From: Pomphorhynchus laevis
Taxonomy: Eukaryota > Acanthocephala > Palaeacanthocephala > Echinorhynchida > Pomphorhynchidae
DNA length: 64,000 bases
Assembly: GCA_012934845.2 (NCBI GenBank)
Contig: WNNJ02002219.1
Location: forward strand, 1 to 64,000
Direction: 5' to 3'
Both the position numbers and the translations under genes were made by a program. The first letter of the stretch is position 1. The number at the start of each line of letters is the position of its first letter. The notes below the pieces were generated by a model. That model saw nothing but the letters and a program-made list of their open reading frames with translations, did not search any database and was not told the origin of the DNA. This document shows, piece after piece, positions 52,435-61,314 of this stretch.

Positions 52435-53390
52435 TTATTAAATACAACAGCAGCAAAAGAGCGTAGAGCTCGTACAGGCTGGGTACAGGGTTAAAAAATA
52501 TCAATGAAAATCCGATTGTTTTAAGTTAGTACATTCTTCAGATTTCTCTTGAAGGACAAAATACTGGAGGCCGAAACCACTTGACTTGGTAGCTTATTCC
52601 AGCTTTTCCACGTTCGGTTGACAATTGTGTTAAATCTTCTTCGTGGACGAATGTGGGTCTTTAACGTGAGGTGATGTCCCCTCAATCTGTTTGAATTTCG
52701 AAGTTCGAACAGTTTGCGACAAACATGTTCCCTCTGCCCTTTTTGAACATTAAGCGCTGTCCACACAAACATTAAATCATATGACTTTAAAGATTTCTTC
52801 ACTGTGGTCACACCAAGTGCGTGAAGTCGAAAAATGAATGAGAGCTTGCGTTGGCTGGGTACAAGATGTGTGGCCTTGCGTAATATGGATTCGTACAGGT
52901 TCATCTCTGTCGTAGTTTGAGGGTGACAGGCAGGTGAAGCGTATCTCATTAAAGATAAGACATAAGCATTGTAAATTAACTTAAAACTGGATGCGTCAAG
53001 CTGGCCAATGGTCCTTCTAATAAGTCCTAAAATTCGACGGCATTTAGCAACTGTGTGACTGGTATGTGGGATGGTCGATAAGCTTCTATTTACGATCACT
53101 CCAAGGTCTTGAAATTGGAGAACTGTTTCAATTTCTCTTCCGTCAATGGTATATGATGAATTGATGTGTAGATGTCCGATGCGCATATGTTTTGACTTAT
53201 CGGGGTTTAATACCAGTCCCCGTTGATTACACCATACCTTAATATTATCAATGTCTCTCTGGAGTATCATTGGATCTCGGCTATCGATTATTGGTCGCCA
53301 AATTTTCAAGTCGTCGGCATATAAACCACATGGACTCGAAATAGCTGTAGTAAGCTCGTTGATGTAAATAATGAAGAGCAATGGACTGCT
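52435..53390 (-). mobile_element. CR1-like LINE, family A, copy 3 (truncated)
   Basis: The 3' end of family A with the same tail (TATTATTATTAAATAC) and about 99 percent identity to copies 1 and 2. The frame 53396-52521 runs unbroken from the RT motif B region (SPLLFIIYINEL) through YADDLKIW to FKRNLKNVLT. It keeps a glutamate codon (MNLYESIL) where copies 1 and 2 both have TAA. Its upstream end at 53390 is a deletion or rearrangement junction and not a normal 5' truncation. Confidence 0.85.
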
Positions 53391-53428
53391 CTTCATTGGA
53401 CTTCAGCAATGGACTTCAAAGCAATGAA
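53378..53428. other. Rearrangement junction with fold-back filler
   Basis: AATGAAGAGCA and, 6 bp on, its exact reverse complement TGCTCTTCATT form an inverted repeat. Then CAATGGACT and GGACTTCA words recur before the older repeat starts at 53429. This pattern of short templated filler is what error-prone end joining leaves behind. Confidence 0.6.
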
Positions 53429-54637
53429 GCTTTGGATTGCTTTTGTATACTCTGAACGGATAGCTTTTGTATACTCCGTGCTTATCTTAAAAAGATGTCT
53501 AGGGTTCTCTTCGTCTTCTTGATGTTTTCTTTTATTTCTTTGATATCCAGAATCTCTAGAATATGATAAAATTGTTGATGGTTTTTGCTATCCATTACCT
53601 ATACTTTTTAATTTCATGCGACTTTTAGACGTTGGCAACTTAATCACTTTTTGGTTTTCACTTCTATAACGAACTTTCTCTCAATCCTTTTGTTCGACAA
53701 CAAATCCGCTCATGTAATTTACCGCTCCTTGACTTTGGACGTATTCGCAAAGCAATTTGACTTTAACACTCTCAATACTCTTATCTTTGCTTTTTTCTTC
53801 CCAATATAAAAGAGTACTGCCTTACCGTGTTTGCTTACCCCGCAAGTATCACTCCAATACCACTACCACGCATCATTAACACCGTAATGCATATTGTTCC
53901 GTGCCTTCGACGTTTCGATTACATTTCCAAACACTTATTCAATCTTAATTGACTAAATATTTCCATACATATACTTTCCCGTTTACATTATCTTATCTTT
54001 TAACTTCACGTAATAAACTTTCCTTACATTTTCTAGCCCTCTTAAACACGCGAGTTACATTGTGTACTCCACGTTATAATAAATCATCTGTACGCTCCGT
54101 CTACAACTAATAAATTTGAGTTCTATATATTGCAGCCCCTTTTGGTATGAACACATTGCCTGTCAATATTCGCTTTATTATTGTTTCATTCCTCCTTCAA
54201 GCGTCTTAATTATTTTCTCTAATCTCCAAATCGCTACAAATATATGTTCTGATTGATGATATACCGATTAATTAAGTTTGTTATTTGTTTCAAATGTTTT
54301 TCTTAACCTATAATGTATCATAAACTCTGCTGATCGCGTCCTCTTGCGTCTTCGCCGCTTCGACCATATCATATATATTTTGCTTTATCTTGACTAACCA
54401 TTTACCACTGTAGCGAGTCTCAATTGCATCATGTTTCCTTTATGATATACACATCTACTCTTAAGCGCATCATCTATGTTTCCACGATCTCGCTGCTACT
54501 GCCAGAAATTGTCTTGTATCTATCTCCAACCATATTTCCTCCCTTCATCTAGCTCTTTATCCTGGAATGTTAAAAATCATTTAAATCATCCATCATCACC
54601 TCGATATGACTGCACCTATCGCCCTATCCCTGCTCAG
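53429..54637 (+). repeat. Older repeat, second locus with empty family B site
   Basis: It matches 7358-8106 and then 11984-12443 without interruption, so it is the form before the family B insertion. The target AATATTCGCTTTA stands once at 54174-54186. Divergence from the first locus is a few percent. The match ends at CTGCTCAG at 54637. Confidence 0.9.
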
Positions 54638-54643
54638 GATAAA

Positions 54644-54798
54644 CTGTTTCTTAGTCATTTTTATACGCTGGTTCCAGAGATCGCATGGGTTTTAAAAAAT
54701 GATATCTTAAAACTTATCAATAATTTTTGTTTAGTAATAAATATATTAATTATAATTTATTATTATATAATTTATTATAAATAAATATTTTCCATGTT
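54644..54798 (+). repeat. Arm repeat of element E, first copy
   Basis: CTGTTTCTTAGTCATTTTTA, then CGCTGGTTCCAGAGATCGCA and an AT-rich stretch ending AAATATTTTCCATGTT. The same arm is at 55419-55507 (shortened) and, reversed, at 60026-60187. Each plus-strand arm is followed directly by the 194-bp hairpin element. Confidence 0.75.
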
Positions 54799-54992
54799 GC
54801 TTATTGAAATTGAGAGAAGGACAAAGGATTATTTTGCACGAATTTTCGACAATGGCAATCGGCCAATATTCAAGTATTCATGATATTCAAGTATTCATGA
54901 TATTCAAGTACTGTGCACTTGAAAAGGCCATTTGCTATTGGCGAAAATTCGTGCAAAATAAATCCTTTGTCCTTCTCTCGATTTAAATAAGC
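54799..54992. mobile_element. Hairpin MITE-like element, 194 bp, copy 1
   Basis: The ends are inverted repeats of about 31 bp: GCTTATTGAAATTGAGAGAA and on to AAGGACAAAGGAT, against the reverse complement at the right end with three mismatches. Inside, CGAATTTTCG and CGAAAATTCG lie toward the two ends and CATGATATTCAAGTATT repeats in the centre. There is no coding capacity. The second copy at 55508-55701 has the same length and is inverted. Confidence 0.75.
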
Positions 54993-55014
54993 CACATGGA
55001 AATTAAACACAAGT

Positions 55015-55345
55015 CGAAAGCAACCGTAAAAAAGGATTTATTTTAACGTGGCAAATGCGTGCCAGCGCACGCTTACATGACCACAACAAAACAAGACTGT
55101 GAATCAGGTGTCGAGAAGGTGTGAACGGAGGTGTTTGAATGTGATAAAGGAGGGGGCGCGGCGGATGTCGAGAGGGAGTTGATTCCAGGCGAGTGAGGCG
55201 GCGACGAGGAAGGATCGGAGACCGTAGTTGTTGGAGTAATTAGGAACGTGGAGTAAGAGGGTATGACAGGAACGAAGCGATAGCGAGGTGGGGCGAGTAT
55301 CGTCTAAGAAAGGAAGGTTGATATACGATGGGGAGCCGACAGCGA
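55015..55345 (-). pseudogene. Decayed LINE, RT C-terminus
   Basis: On the minus strand one frame reads LRSFLVAASLAWNQLPLDIR, then APSFITFKHLRSHLLDT, the same C-terminal block as at 51120-51254 and better kept. The 3'UTR follows to about 55015 with an A-rich end (TAAAATAAATCC). It is cut on its 5' side near the GCCGACAGC words. Confidence 0.65.
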
Positions 55346-55379
55346 TGAGACGAAAAGTATTATGTCGGCTATTATATTA

Positions 55380-55398
55380 CACTAGCCGACAGCATTTT
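55380..55398 (+). repeat. Terminal inverted repeat of element E, left
   Basis: CACTAGCCGACAGCATTTT, exact reverse complement at 60206-60224. ATTA precedes it (55376-55379) and ATTA follows the right repeat (60225-60228). Shorter GCCGACAGC words stand just outside both ends. Confidence 0.75.
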
Positions 55399-55507
55399 CG
55401 CTTATATTCATATGTAGACTGTTTCTTAGTCATTTTTATACGCTGGTTCCAGAGATCGCATGGGTTTTAATAACCCATGCGATATAATTATAAATATTTT
55501 CCATGTT

Positions 55508-55701
55508 GCTTATTGAAATTGAGAGAAGGACAAAGGATTCATTTTGCACAAATTTTCGCCAATAGCAAATGACCTTTTCAAGTGCACAGTACTTGAATAT
55601 CATGAATACTTGAATATCATGAATACTTAAATATTTGCCGATTGCCATTGTCGAAAATTCGTACAAAATAATCCTTTGCCCTTCTCCCAATTTCAATAAG
55701 C
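55508..55701. mobile_element. Hairpin MITE-like element, 194 bp, copy 2 (inverted)
   Basis: The same terminal inverted repeats and length as 54799-54992, but the asymmetric interior (TTTTCAAGTGCACAGTACTT) is reversed. It directly touches the 3' end of LINE C at 55702. Confidence 0.75.
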
Positions 55702-55777
55702 AACATTATTATTATAGTGTAGAAGTTACTAGCCGCAAATGGCTGTTTCAACTGTTCACAAATTACATTTTAAAATA

Positions 55778-58762
55778 TCAATTAAAATACATCCACGAAT
55801 CCAAATTAGAGTTCACAATCCACTTCAGCAGCATCTTCTTGAAGTGTCTATTGCTAGTAGCATTGACGACGTCTTCAGGCAGCGAATTCCAAACATTCAA
55901 TGCGCGGTGGGAAAGCCTACTCACACTCCTTATTTTGCCATGGGGGAATTTAAATAACGTAAGGGAGTGACCTCTGCGACGCGAATTTCTCAATTTTATC
56001 GAATTGGATGGGAACCCCTCTTTTCCACGAACCAAATGCCACATCGCTACAAGATCTAAATATAGTAGCCTCTGGGCCGTTGAAGGCATTTTTAAGCAAG
56101 CTAGGCGCTCATTGTAAGAATAAAGAGATGTAATGCAAAGTTTGGTTCCTCTACGTAGAATCGACTCGGTCTTTTTCATCTCAGCCTTGGTGGATGGAAA
56201 AGTTGATGCGATGCAGTATTCCACATGCGGACGGACTAACGCACAGTAGAGATGCTTAAATAATTTTGGATGCAGCTTACTAAATGTGTTCTTAATACAA
56301 TACAAGGCCTTCATGGCTTTACCGTAGATATAATCGGTATTCGGTCGTGTTTTAAGGTCGTTATTCAAAATAATCCCTAGGTCTCTATGAACAGAAATGT
56401 TGTGAAGCTTATAACATCCTAAATAGAATTCATGATCAGATTTACATTTGCCGAGTTTCATATGAACGCACTTATCTACATTTATGGTCATACCGGTAGC
56501 ACTGCTCCAGTCGTAGATTGTCTGGAGATCATGTTGTAGATGCCGGCCATCAGGATCTGAGATGCTATCGCACCACACTTTCACATCGTCTGCGAATGCC
56601 AGGCAGGGACTGTTTATGCGTAACAGAAGATCATTGAGAAATATAATAAAAAGCAAGGGACCAAGGACTGTACCTTGCGGATCTCCGGATTTAACTAACC
56701 TAGTAGAAGACATGCTATTGCCAACCCTCACCTGAAATGATCTCCCGTCCAAAAAATCACGAATCCAATTGCATAACATGGAGGATACTCCGTAGTGTGC
56801 TAACAACCTAATCATCCCATCATGAGGGACGCGATCGAAGGCTTTCGAAAAATCAATAAAGATTATATCGAGTGAGCTACCAAAACTTAACGACTGGGTC
56901 CAAGTTTCGCGCGCGGTAAGCAAGTTCGTCAAACAAGAACGGGAGTGACGAAAACCATGTTGAGCGGACGATAGTATACCAAGAGAGACAAGATGATCGT
57001 AGACTCTAGTGCTGATGGCGCGTTCGAGAACTTTGCACAGAGAAGAGGTTAAGCTTATTGGCCTATAATCACCACAGGATGATGCAAAAAATTTTTTGGG
57101 AATAGGAACAACGGTTGCAGTTTTCCAATCTTCTGGGACACTGCCAGTGGCCAGAATTTTATCAAAGATAATAGTCAGGAATGGTGCCAGGTAACTCGAT
57201 AAAGCTTTGAGCAGGTATGGGGAGATGTCATCGGGGCCAGCTGCGCTAAAAGGACGAATATTATTGAGATAATCTTGAATTTCAGTAACGCAAATTGGCC
57301 GGGATTCATTACGCGGAGGGATAGAGCACCCGTACCATATCATATGAGAATCGCAATGTGGTAAAGTGGATAAAGAGAACGAGGATGCGAAGGTCTCAGC
57401 TATATCAGTTTCATTTGTAACCAAGCCACATTCAGAGTGCACATGCTTGATTGCAGAGTTGAGCGTTCCGTTTTGCCGAGCATATGACCAAAATAGCTTG
57501 GGGTTGCGATTAACTTCCTTGATGATTGTAGATTCGAATTTATCACGTTTTAACGTTTTCATACGAGTACAGACGTTCCTAAGATACCTATAAATGTTGG
57601 CGTAATACGGAAGCGAACGAGATAACTTCCAAAGACGATTTCGTACTCGCAACATCAATCTCAGGTCCTTATCGAACCAAACAGGATATTTAGTATTTGG
57701 CGAGATGATACGCTTTGGTGCAAACACGTCAGAAATACCTAAAAGGTAATCCCCAATCACTTTTAGTGAGACTTCTTTAGTATTTGTTAAAGATAGTGGA
57801 CGACGTTGACAGAAAGATAAAATTTGCTCATCAAGCACTTTTGACCAAACCCGTTTTACGATGGGAGCCGTAAAATGGCGGAATTTAAAGTTTGGGGTGA
57901 CCTGTAGTGATAGCACGCAGTGGTCAGAGTTACCTATCGGTGGAAGATAATCCACTCGAGCTATGTCTTCAAGACGTTTGGAAAAAACCAAGTCAAGTAT
58001 AGTATCATTATTATGGGAAGAAAATCGTGTGGGCTCTTGAATGTGTTGTACTAGTAAGAGTTCATCAGCGAGGAAGTGGGAGATTTCTCTTTCTACGACG
58101 GTGCCATCATCAAATATTGTTTGCCGCCAATCTGATCTAGGTAGGTTGAAGTCTCCTAGAAGAAGGAAATGAGAACTGATACTTATCGATCGCAATACTG
58201 ACTTCAGAAGATTACAATCAGTGATCATAGAAGGTGAGCGATATACAACGCAGAGACTGATACCAACACGATCATACCCAATATGAAAGGTAATACTCTC
58301 GAACGAGCCTTGCGGATCACAAACTTGATCGATGCCAGAAATTAGCAAATGGTCTCGAACGTACACTGCAACACCGCCCCCTCGCATACTGGACCTCCTG
58401 TCCCCTCGAAGTAGACGATAACCTGGAATATTTACAGTGGCATCCAAGATGTGTTCATGTAGCCATGACTCACTAACACAGAATATATCATACGCATTAA
58501 CCTCAACATGGTATCGAAGCTCTACAAGTTGTGCAGGAAGACTTCGTAAATTTGAATAACCTACCGATAAATAGCAACGAGTTGCATTGGAATCCTTTTT
58601 GGTTTTACTAAGGCACGGTCTATCAAATACAATCAGATACCCTAAGGAATGGTCAGTGTTCTCTGAATTTACATGGAAACAGGGGTCCCGACAGTTAAAG
58701 GAGCCAACTGTTTCCAACGTACGACAGGACGCCACTTGACAACCCGAAAATCCCGTATGCAT
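55778..58762 (-). CDS. Family C ORF2, APE endonuclease-reverse transcriptase
   Basis: 994 residues, uninterrupted. The endonuclease (about 65-300) shows YSNLRSLPAQL, SESWL with the catalytic Glu, VVYRSPS, GDFNLPRSDW, DTILDLVFS and GNSDHCVL. The RT (about 520-790) shows AAGPDDISPYLLKAL, DYRPISLTSSLCKVLERAI, QHGFRHSRSCLTNLL, IFIDFSKAFDRVPHD (motif A), SGDPQGTVLGPLLFIIF (motif B, with Asp and Thr where GVPQGS is usual) and AFADDVKVW (motif C). The C-terminus has the family's CIASTFPSTKAEMKKTESIL and ALNVWNSLPEDVV blocks. It overlaps ORF1 by 94 bp in another frame; the first 65 residues have no endonuclease match, so translation may begin later. Confidence 0.9.
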   Translation of the reverse strand: MHTGFSGCQVASCRTLETVGSFNCRDPCFHVNSENTDHSLGYLIVFDRPCLSKTKKDSNATRCYLSVGYSNLRSLPAQLVELRYHVEVNAYDIFCVSESWLHEHILDATVNIPGYRLLRGDRRSSMRGGGVAVYVRDHLLISGIDQVCDPQGSFESITFHIGYDRVGISLCVVYRSPSMITDCNLLKSVLRSISISSHFLLLGDFNLPRSDWRQTIFDDGTVVEREISHFLADELLLVQHIQEPTRFSSHNNDTILDLVFSKRLEDIARVDYLPPIGNSDHCVLSLQVTPNFKFRHFTAPIVKRVWSKVLDEQILSFCQRRPLSLTNTKEVSLKVIGDYLLGISDVFAPKRIISPNTKYPVWFDKDLRLMLRVRNRLWKLSRSLPYYANIYRYLRNVCTRMKTLKRDKFESTIIKEVNRNPKLFWSYARQNGTLNSAIKHVHSECGLVTNETDIAETFASSFSLSTLPHCDSHMIWYGCSIPPRNESRPICVTEIQDYLNNIRPFSAAGPDDISPYLLKALSSYLAPFLTIIFDKILATGSVPEDWKTATVVPIPKKFFASSCGDYRPISLTSSLCKVLERAISTRVYDHLVSLGILSSAQHGFRHSRSCLTNLLTARETWTQSLSFGSSLDIIFIDFSKAFDRVPHDGMIRLLAHYGVSSMLCNWIRDFLDGRSFQVRVGNSMSSTRLVKSGDPQGTVLGPLLFIIFLNDLLLRINSPCLAFADDVKVWCDSISDPDGRHLQHDLQTIYDWSSATGMTINVDKCVHMKLGKCKSDHEFYLGCYKLHNISVHRDLGIILNNDLKTRPNTDYIYGKAMKALYCIKNTFSKLHPKLFKHLYCALVRPHVEYCIASTFPSTKAEMKKTESILRRGTKLCITSLYSYNERLACLKMPSTAQRLLYLDLVAMWHLVRGKEGFPSNSIKLRNSRRRGHSLTLFKFPHGKIRSVSRLSHRALNVWNSLPEDVVNATSNRHFKKMLLKWIVNSNLDSWMYFN

Positions 58763-59886
58763 ATATTAGCCTCACCTTGAGAAAGCCGGTGTCTCAATTC
58801 GATGTTTGCTTTTCGTAATTGTAATCGCTCATCTGGCGAAAGGTCACGAAGGATACGAAATGGCAACCCCCTAAGACGATATCCACGTGATAACAACATG
58901 CGCACATGATCACTAGAGGACAATATCACCTTCAACAGTCTTGGTTTCTCCTGTGTTCTTTTACCAAGCCGAAATAGCTTCTTCACGTGTATAGACGATG
59001 CTAACTCTTCATCACCTTCATGCAATAGATGGGATAATACCTTACGCAAAATAGACACGTCATGGTCCATATGTTCCTGTGAGTTTGCGGAATTGGACTC
59101 AGTAAGTTCGCTGAATAACACGCTATATGACCTGTCATAATGATGCCGAGTTATCTCAACCGACTTCGCATGTCGAACTTCACTATTTTCTGTAGGGGAA
59201 AAGTTCGATGCTATATGGGTTGGGGATCTGTTGTCTGAAGACGTGCACAAGCTGGACGACGAATTTGCTTGGACACTGGTGTCATTGTTGTCGATAATTG
59301 GCTTATCACATGGTGCAACATTTATAAGAGCATGCTTTGAATTCAATGAAGTCCGTAAAACACTGTCGCCCATCCGGCATTGAGGCTCAACTTCAATGTT
59401 GGAACTTGTGGCATTTACTACTGATTTAGGAGGCAAGTAATTTTCTAGCGTAGATGAAATGATGTGCGAATCGTCATCAGAAACTATCTTAGTAATCGTA
59501 TATGACCTCTCATGTCCCCTTTTCCACACTCGAGTTGGCGTTGAAGCCATAGAAAGGCTATTATCATGTTGTGTTTTACTCTGGACGTGAGGGGAGATCT
59601 CTAGTTGATCGGCTTGTTTTGTGGTGTCTGTACATGAATTGGTACATTGGTTATTATCATTATCATCGGTAGGTTTGTTTTGCTCACTCCTCGTAGCCCT
59701 TCGTATATCAGCACTGCAAAAGCCGCACATGAATGATCGCAAGTGATATATCGCCTGATCTTTACTCTTGACTTTGACAATGCTCCACACATCACAGTTT
59801 GGCGCATCGCAGCCTACTTCTAACTGAGTGTAACAGTCGTCAGATAATGAGTTATTGATTCTGCCCTTCTTATATTTTTTGGTCAT
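58669..59886 (-). CDS. Family C ORF1 protein
   Basis: 405 residues. The N-terminal finger is CDAPNCDVW then SFMCGFC, as in family A. A long Ser/Asn/Thr-rich middle holds STPTRVWKRGHERS (PTRVWTRGHARS in family A). The C-terminal RRM-like part reads LFRLGKRTQEKPRLLKVIL, then RGLPFRILRDLSPDERLQLR. The start ATG at 59886 is followed by a basic run (KKYKKGRI). It probably binds element RNA. ORF2 begins inside its last 94 bp, which would need reinitiation or a frame change. Confidence 0.85.
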   Translation of the reverse strand: MTKKYKKGRINNSLSDDCYTQLEVGCDAPNCDVWSIVKVKSKDQAIYHLRSFMCGFCSADIRRATRSEQNKPTDDNDNNQCTNSCTDTTKQADQLEISPHVQSKTQHDNSLSMASTPTRVWKRGHERSYTITKIVSDDDSHIISSTLENYLPPKSVVNATSSNIEVEPQCRMGDSVLRTSLNSKHALINVAPCDKPIIDNNDTSVQANSSSSLCTSSDNRSPTHIASNFSPTENSEVRHAKSVEITRHHYDRSYSVLFSELTESNSANSQEHMDHDVSILRKVLSHLLHEGDEELASSIHVKKLFRLGKRTQEKPRLLKVILSSSDHVRMLLSRGYRLRGLPFRILRDLSPDERLQLRKANIELRHRLSQGEANICIRDFRVVKWRPVVRWKQLAPLTVGTPVSM

Positions 59887-60025
59887 TGTAATCGTGAGAC
59901 AACGAGGTATTCGCTTGTATGTTATTATATTGTTCCGTTTAAGTAATCCTGGATTGATCAGGAACTGGATTGATTGTATTGTGTATATTAATTGTATGTT
60001 ATTTTATCTCAAACTTTTTTTTAAG

Positions 60026-60187
60026 CTGGAAAATATTTATTAATAAACATGGAAAATATTTATTAATAATAAATTATAATTAATATATTTATTACTAAAC
60101 AAAAATTATTGATAAGTTTTAAGATATCATTTTTTAAAACCCATGCGATCTCTGGAACCAGCGTATAAAAATGACTAAGAAACAGTG
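60026..60187 (-). repeat. Arm repeat of element E, right arm
   Basis: The reverse complement of 54644-54798 over most of its length, including the AT-rich part missing from the left arm at 55419-55507. It lies just inside the right terminal inverted repeat. Confidence 0.75.
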
Positions 60188-60205
60188 TAAATATAAATAT
60201 AAACA

Positions 60206-60224
60206 AAAATGCTGTCGGCTAGTG
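60206..60224 (-). repeat. Terminal inverted repeat of element E, right
   Basis: AAAATGCTGTCGGCTAGTG, exact partner of 55380-55398, followed by ATTA. A second partial AAAATGCTGTCGGCT follows at about 60230-60244. Confidence 0.75.
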
Positions 60225-60320
60225 ATTAAAAATGCTGTCGGCTTATAATTATCCATCATTGTAAATGATGCAAGAGTAAATGATAATATTTATAATGGAT
60301 CATCTTGTGTGAGAACTTCT

Positions 60321-60656
60321 TTAAATTAAAGACTGATACCATTTACTGTTAGATCTGACGGTGTTATAGGTATTTTGAAGAGTTGTTTTTAGTGGCTGGC
60401 ACAAGTGATCCATGTTTTTAAGTGCTAGTTGCATGTTTATGCGATTGAATGCATTTTTGGCATCAATTAGAAGTATGTATGAATTAGGTGCTTTATTGAA
60501 GACTTCCCTAACCATGTGAAGTGCTATTTCAGTCCCACCTCGTTGTCCGGTATACAGTTGTATATTTCGACATACTGAGGTTACGTCATTTGATATGTGA
60601 TGAGTATCATTCACCCAATAATTCTGCGTTGTACTTATCCGATTCCAATTGGTCAC
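60321..60656 (-). pseudogene. Family R RT fragment
   Basis: A minus-strand frame reads IQLYTGQRGGTEIALHMVRE, then VFNKAPNSYILLIDAKNAFN and RINMQLALKNMDHLC. It aligns with LCAGQRCGVEAAIHSIRELF and LQLDASNAFNRINRRVALQN in 14175-15689 and includes motif A (DAKNAFN). Only this middle part remains, and it is clearly diverged from the 14-kb copy. Confidence 0.75.
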
Positions 60657-60947
60657 ACTTCTGGTTTCTTATCAAGATGGATGAATCTACATATTGTGTA
60701 TGCATATAGTCTTTAGGAGTCTATTTTTTCTGTACTTATTTTGATTTCAAATTCGCAGATTTCTGACATTAGGTGTTAGGAAGCAAAACCGTGCTCTATG
60801 AGGAAATTATTTTATTCGTCAGCGTCTGCTCCTGAGAGACCTGCATAACATGCCGTGGCTACGCATATTTCTGGATTGAAGAATTATTTTCGCCTTAGAG
60901 CCTGACAGTTTGTTGACCATTTTTTAAGTCTCCTTTTAATTATGATG

Positions 60948-60995
60948 TACCATAGCAGCGGAGCCAAATACATGCTAATGATCCTCTGTAATCGC
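60948..60995 (-). other. P-family structured module M11 (partial)
   Basis: The reverse of CATTAGCATGTATTTGGCTC with GCTGCTATGG and ATTAGCATG-type 5' arm words, then AGAGGAT. The rest is lost. Confidence 0.5.
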
Positions 60996-61314
60996 TTTCA
61001 CGCATGACGATATGTAATTTAATTTCTTTAAAATTCAATTTGTTATAAGTTTGTTCAATCACCTTTAAACCTACTGGAACATTTATAAAACTAGGAGTGT
61101 CTAGAGAACTAACTCTTCTTGAAATTGCATTTCAGATATCAAATATCGCACACAATACACCGAAACGGATTCACTATTTGAAACCACCTAATAACGCACT
61201 GATTCTTGAAAATATTTACTCTTTCATGTACTTGAAAACACACAAAATAGTTGCTCGCCTGGTTTAGCTACCGCTATAAACAAATGCTTATAATAAAATA
61301 GTCTATATTATTGT
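60996..61314. other. Unassigned sequence
   Basis: Mixed composition with no clear frame or repeat partner inside the window. Confidence 0.35.

Larger units (their letters stand above)
55702..60025 (-). mobile_element. CR1-like LINE, family C, apparently intact
   Basis: A full two-ORF element on the minus strand: 5' end near 60025 (the same CTTAAAA...GTTTGAGAT start as family A), ORF1 59886-58669, ORF2 58762-55778, a short 3'UTR and an ATAATAATAAT tail. Both ORFs are unbroken and all visible catalytic motifs are kept. Related to family A at the level of architecture and motifs, but clearly a different family. Confidence 0.88.
55380..60224. mobile_element. Element E: inverted-repeat DNA element carrying LINE C
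   Basis: A 4845-bp interval bounded by a perfect 19-bp inverted repeat with 4-bp ATTA flanks. Inside each end is an arm repeat (55419-55507 and, reversed, 60026-60187). The left half also holds hairpin copy 2. The middle is filled by LINE C. No transposase is seen, so E is probably a non-autonomous DNA transposon into which LINE C inserted. The superfamily is unclear: the CACTA start suggests one group, but the apparent 4-bp duplication does not fit its usual 3 bp. Confidence 0.6.

Noticed and set aside
55436-55696. 86-codon minus-strand frame over hairpin copy 2
   Set aside because: It is produced by a palindromic non-coding repeat, and the same frame appears on the other strand of copy 1.
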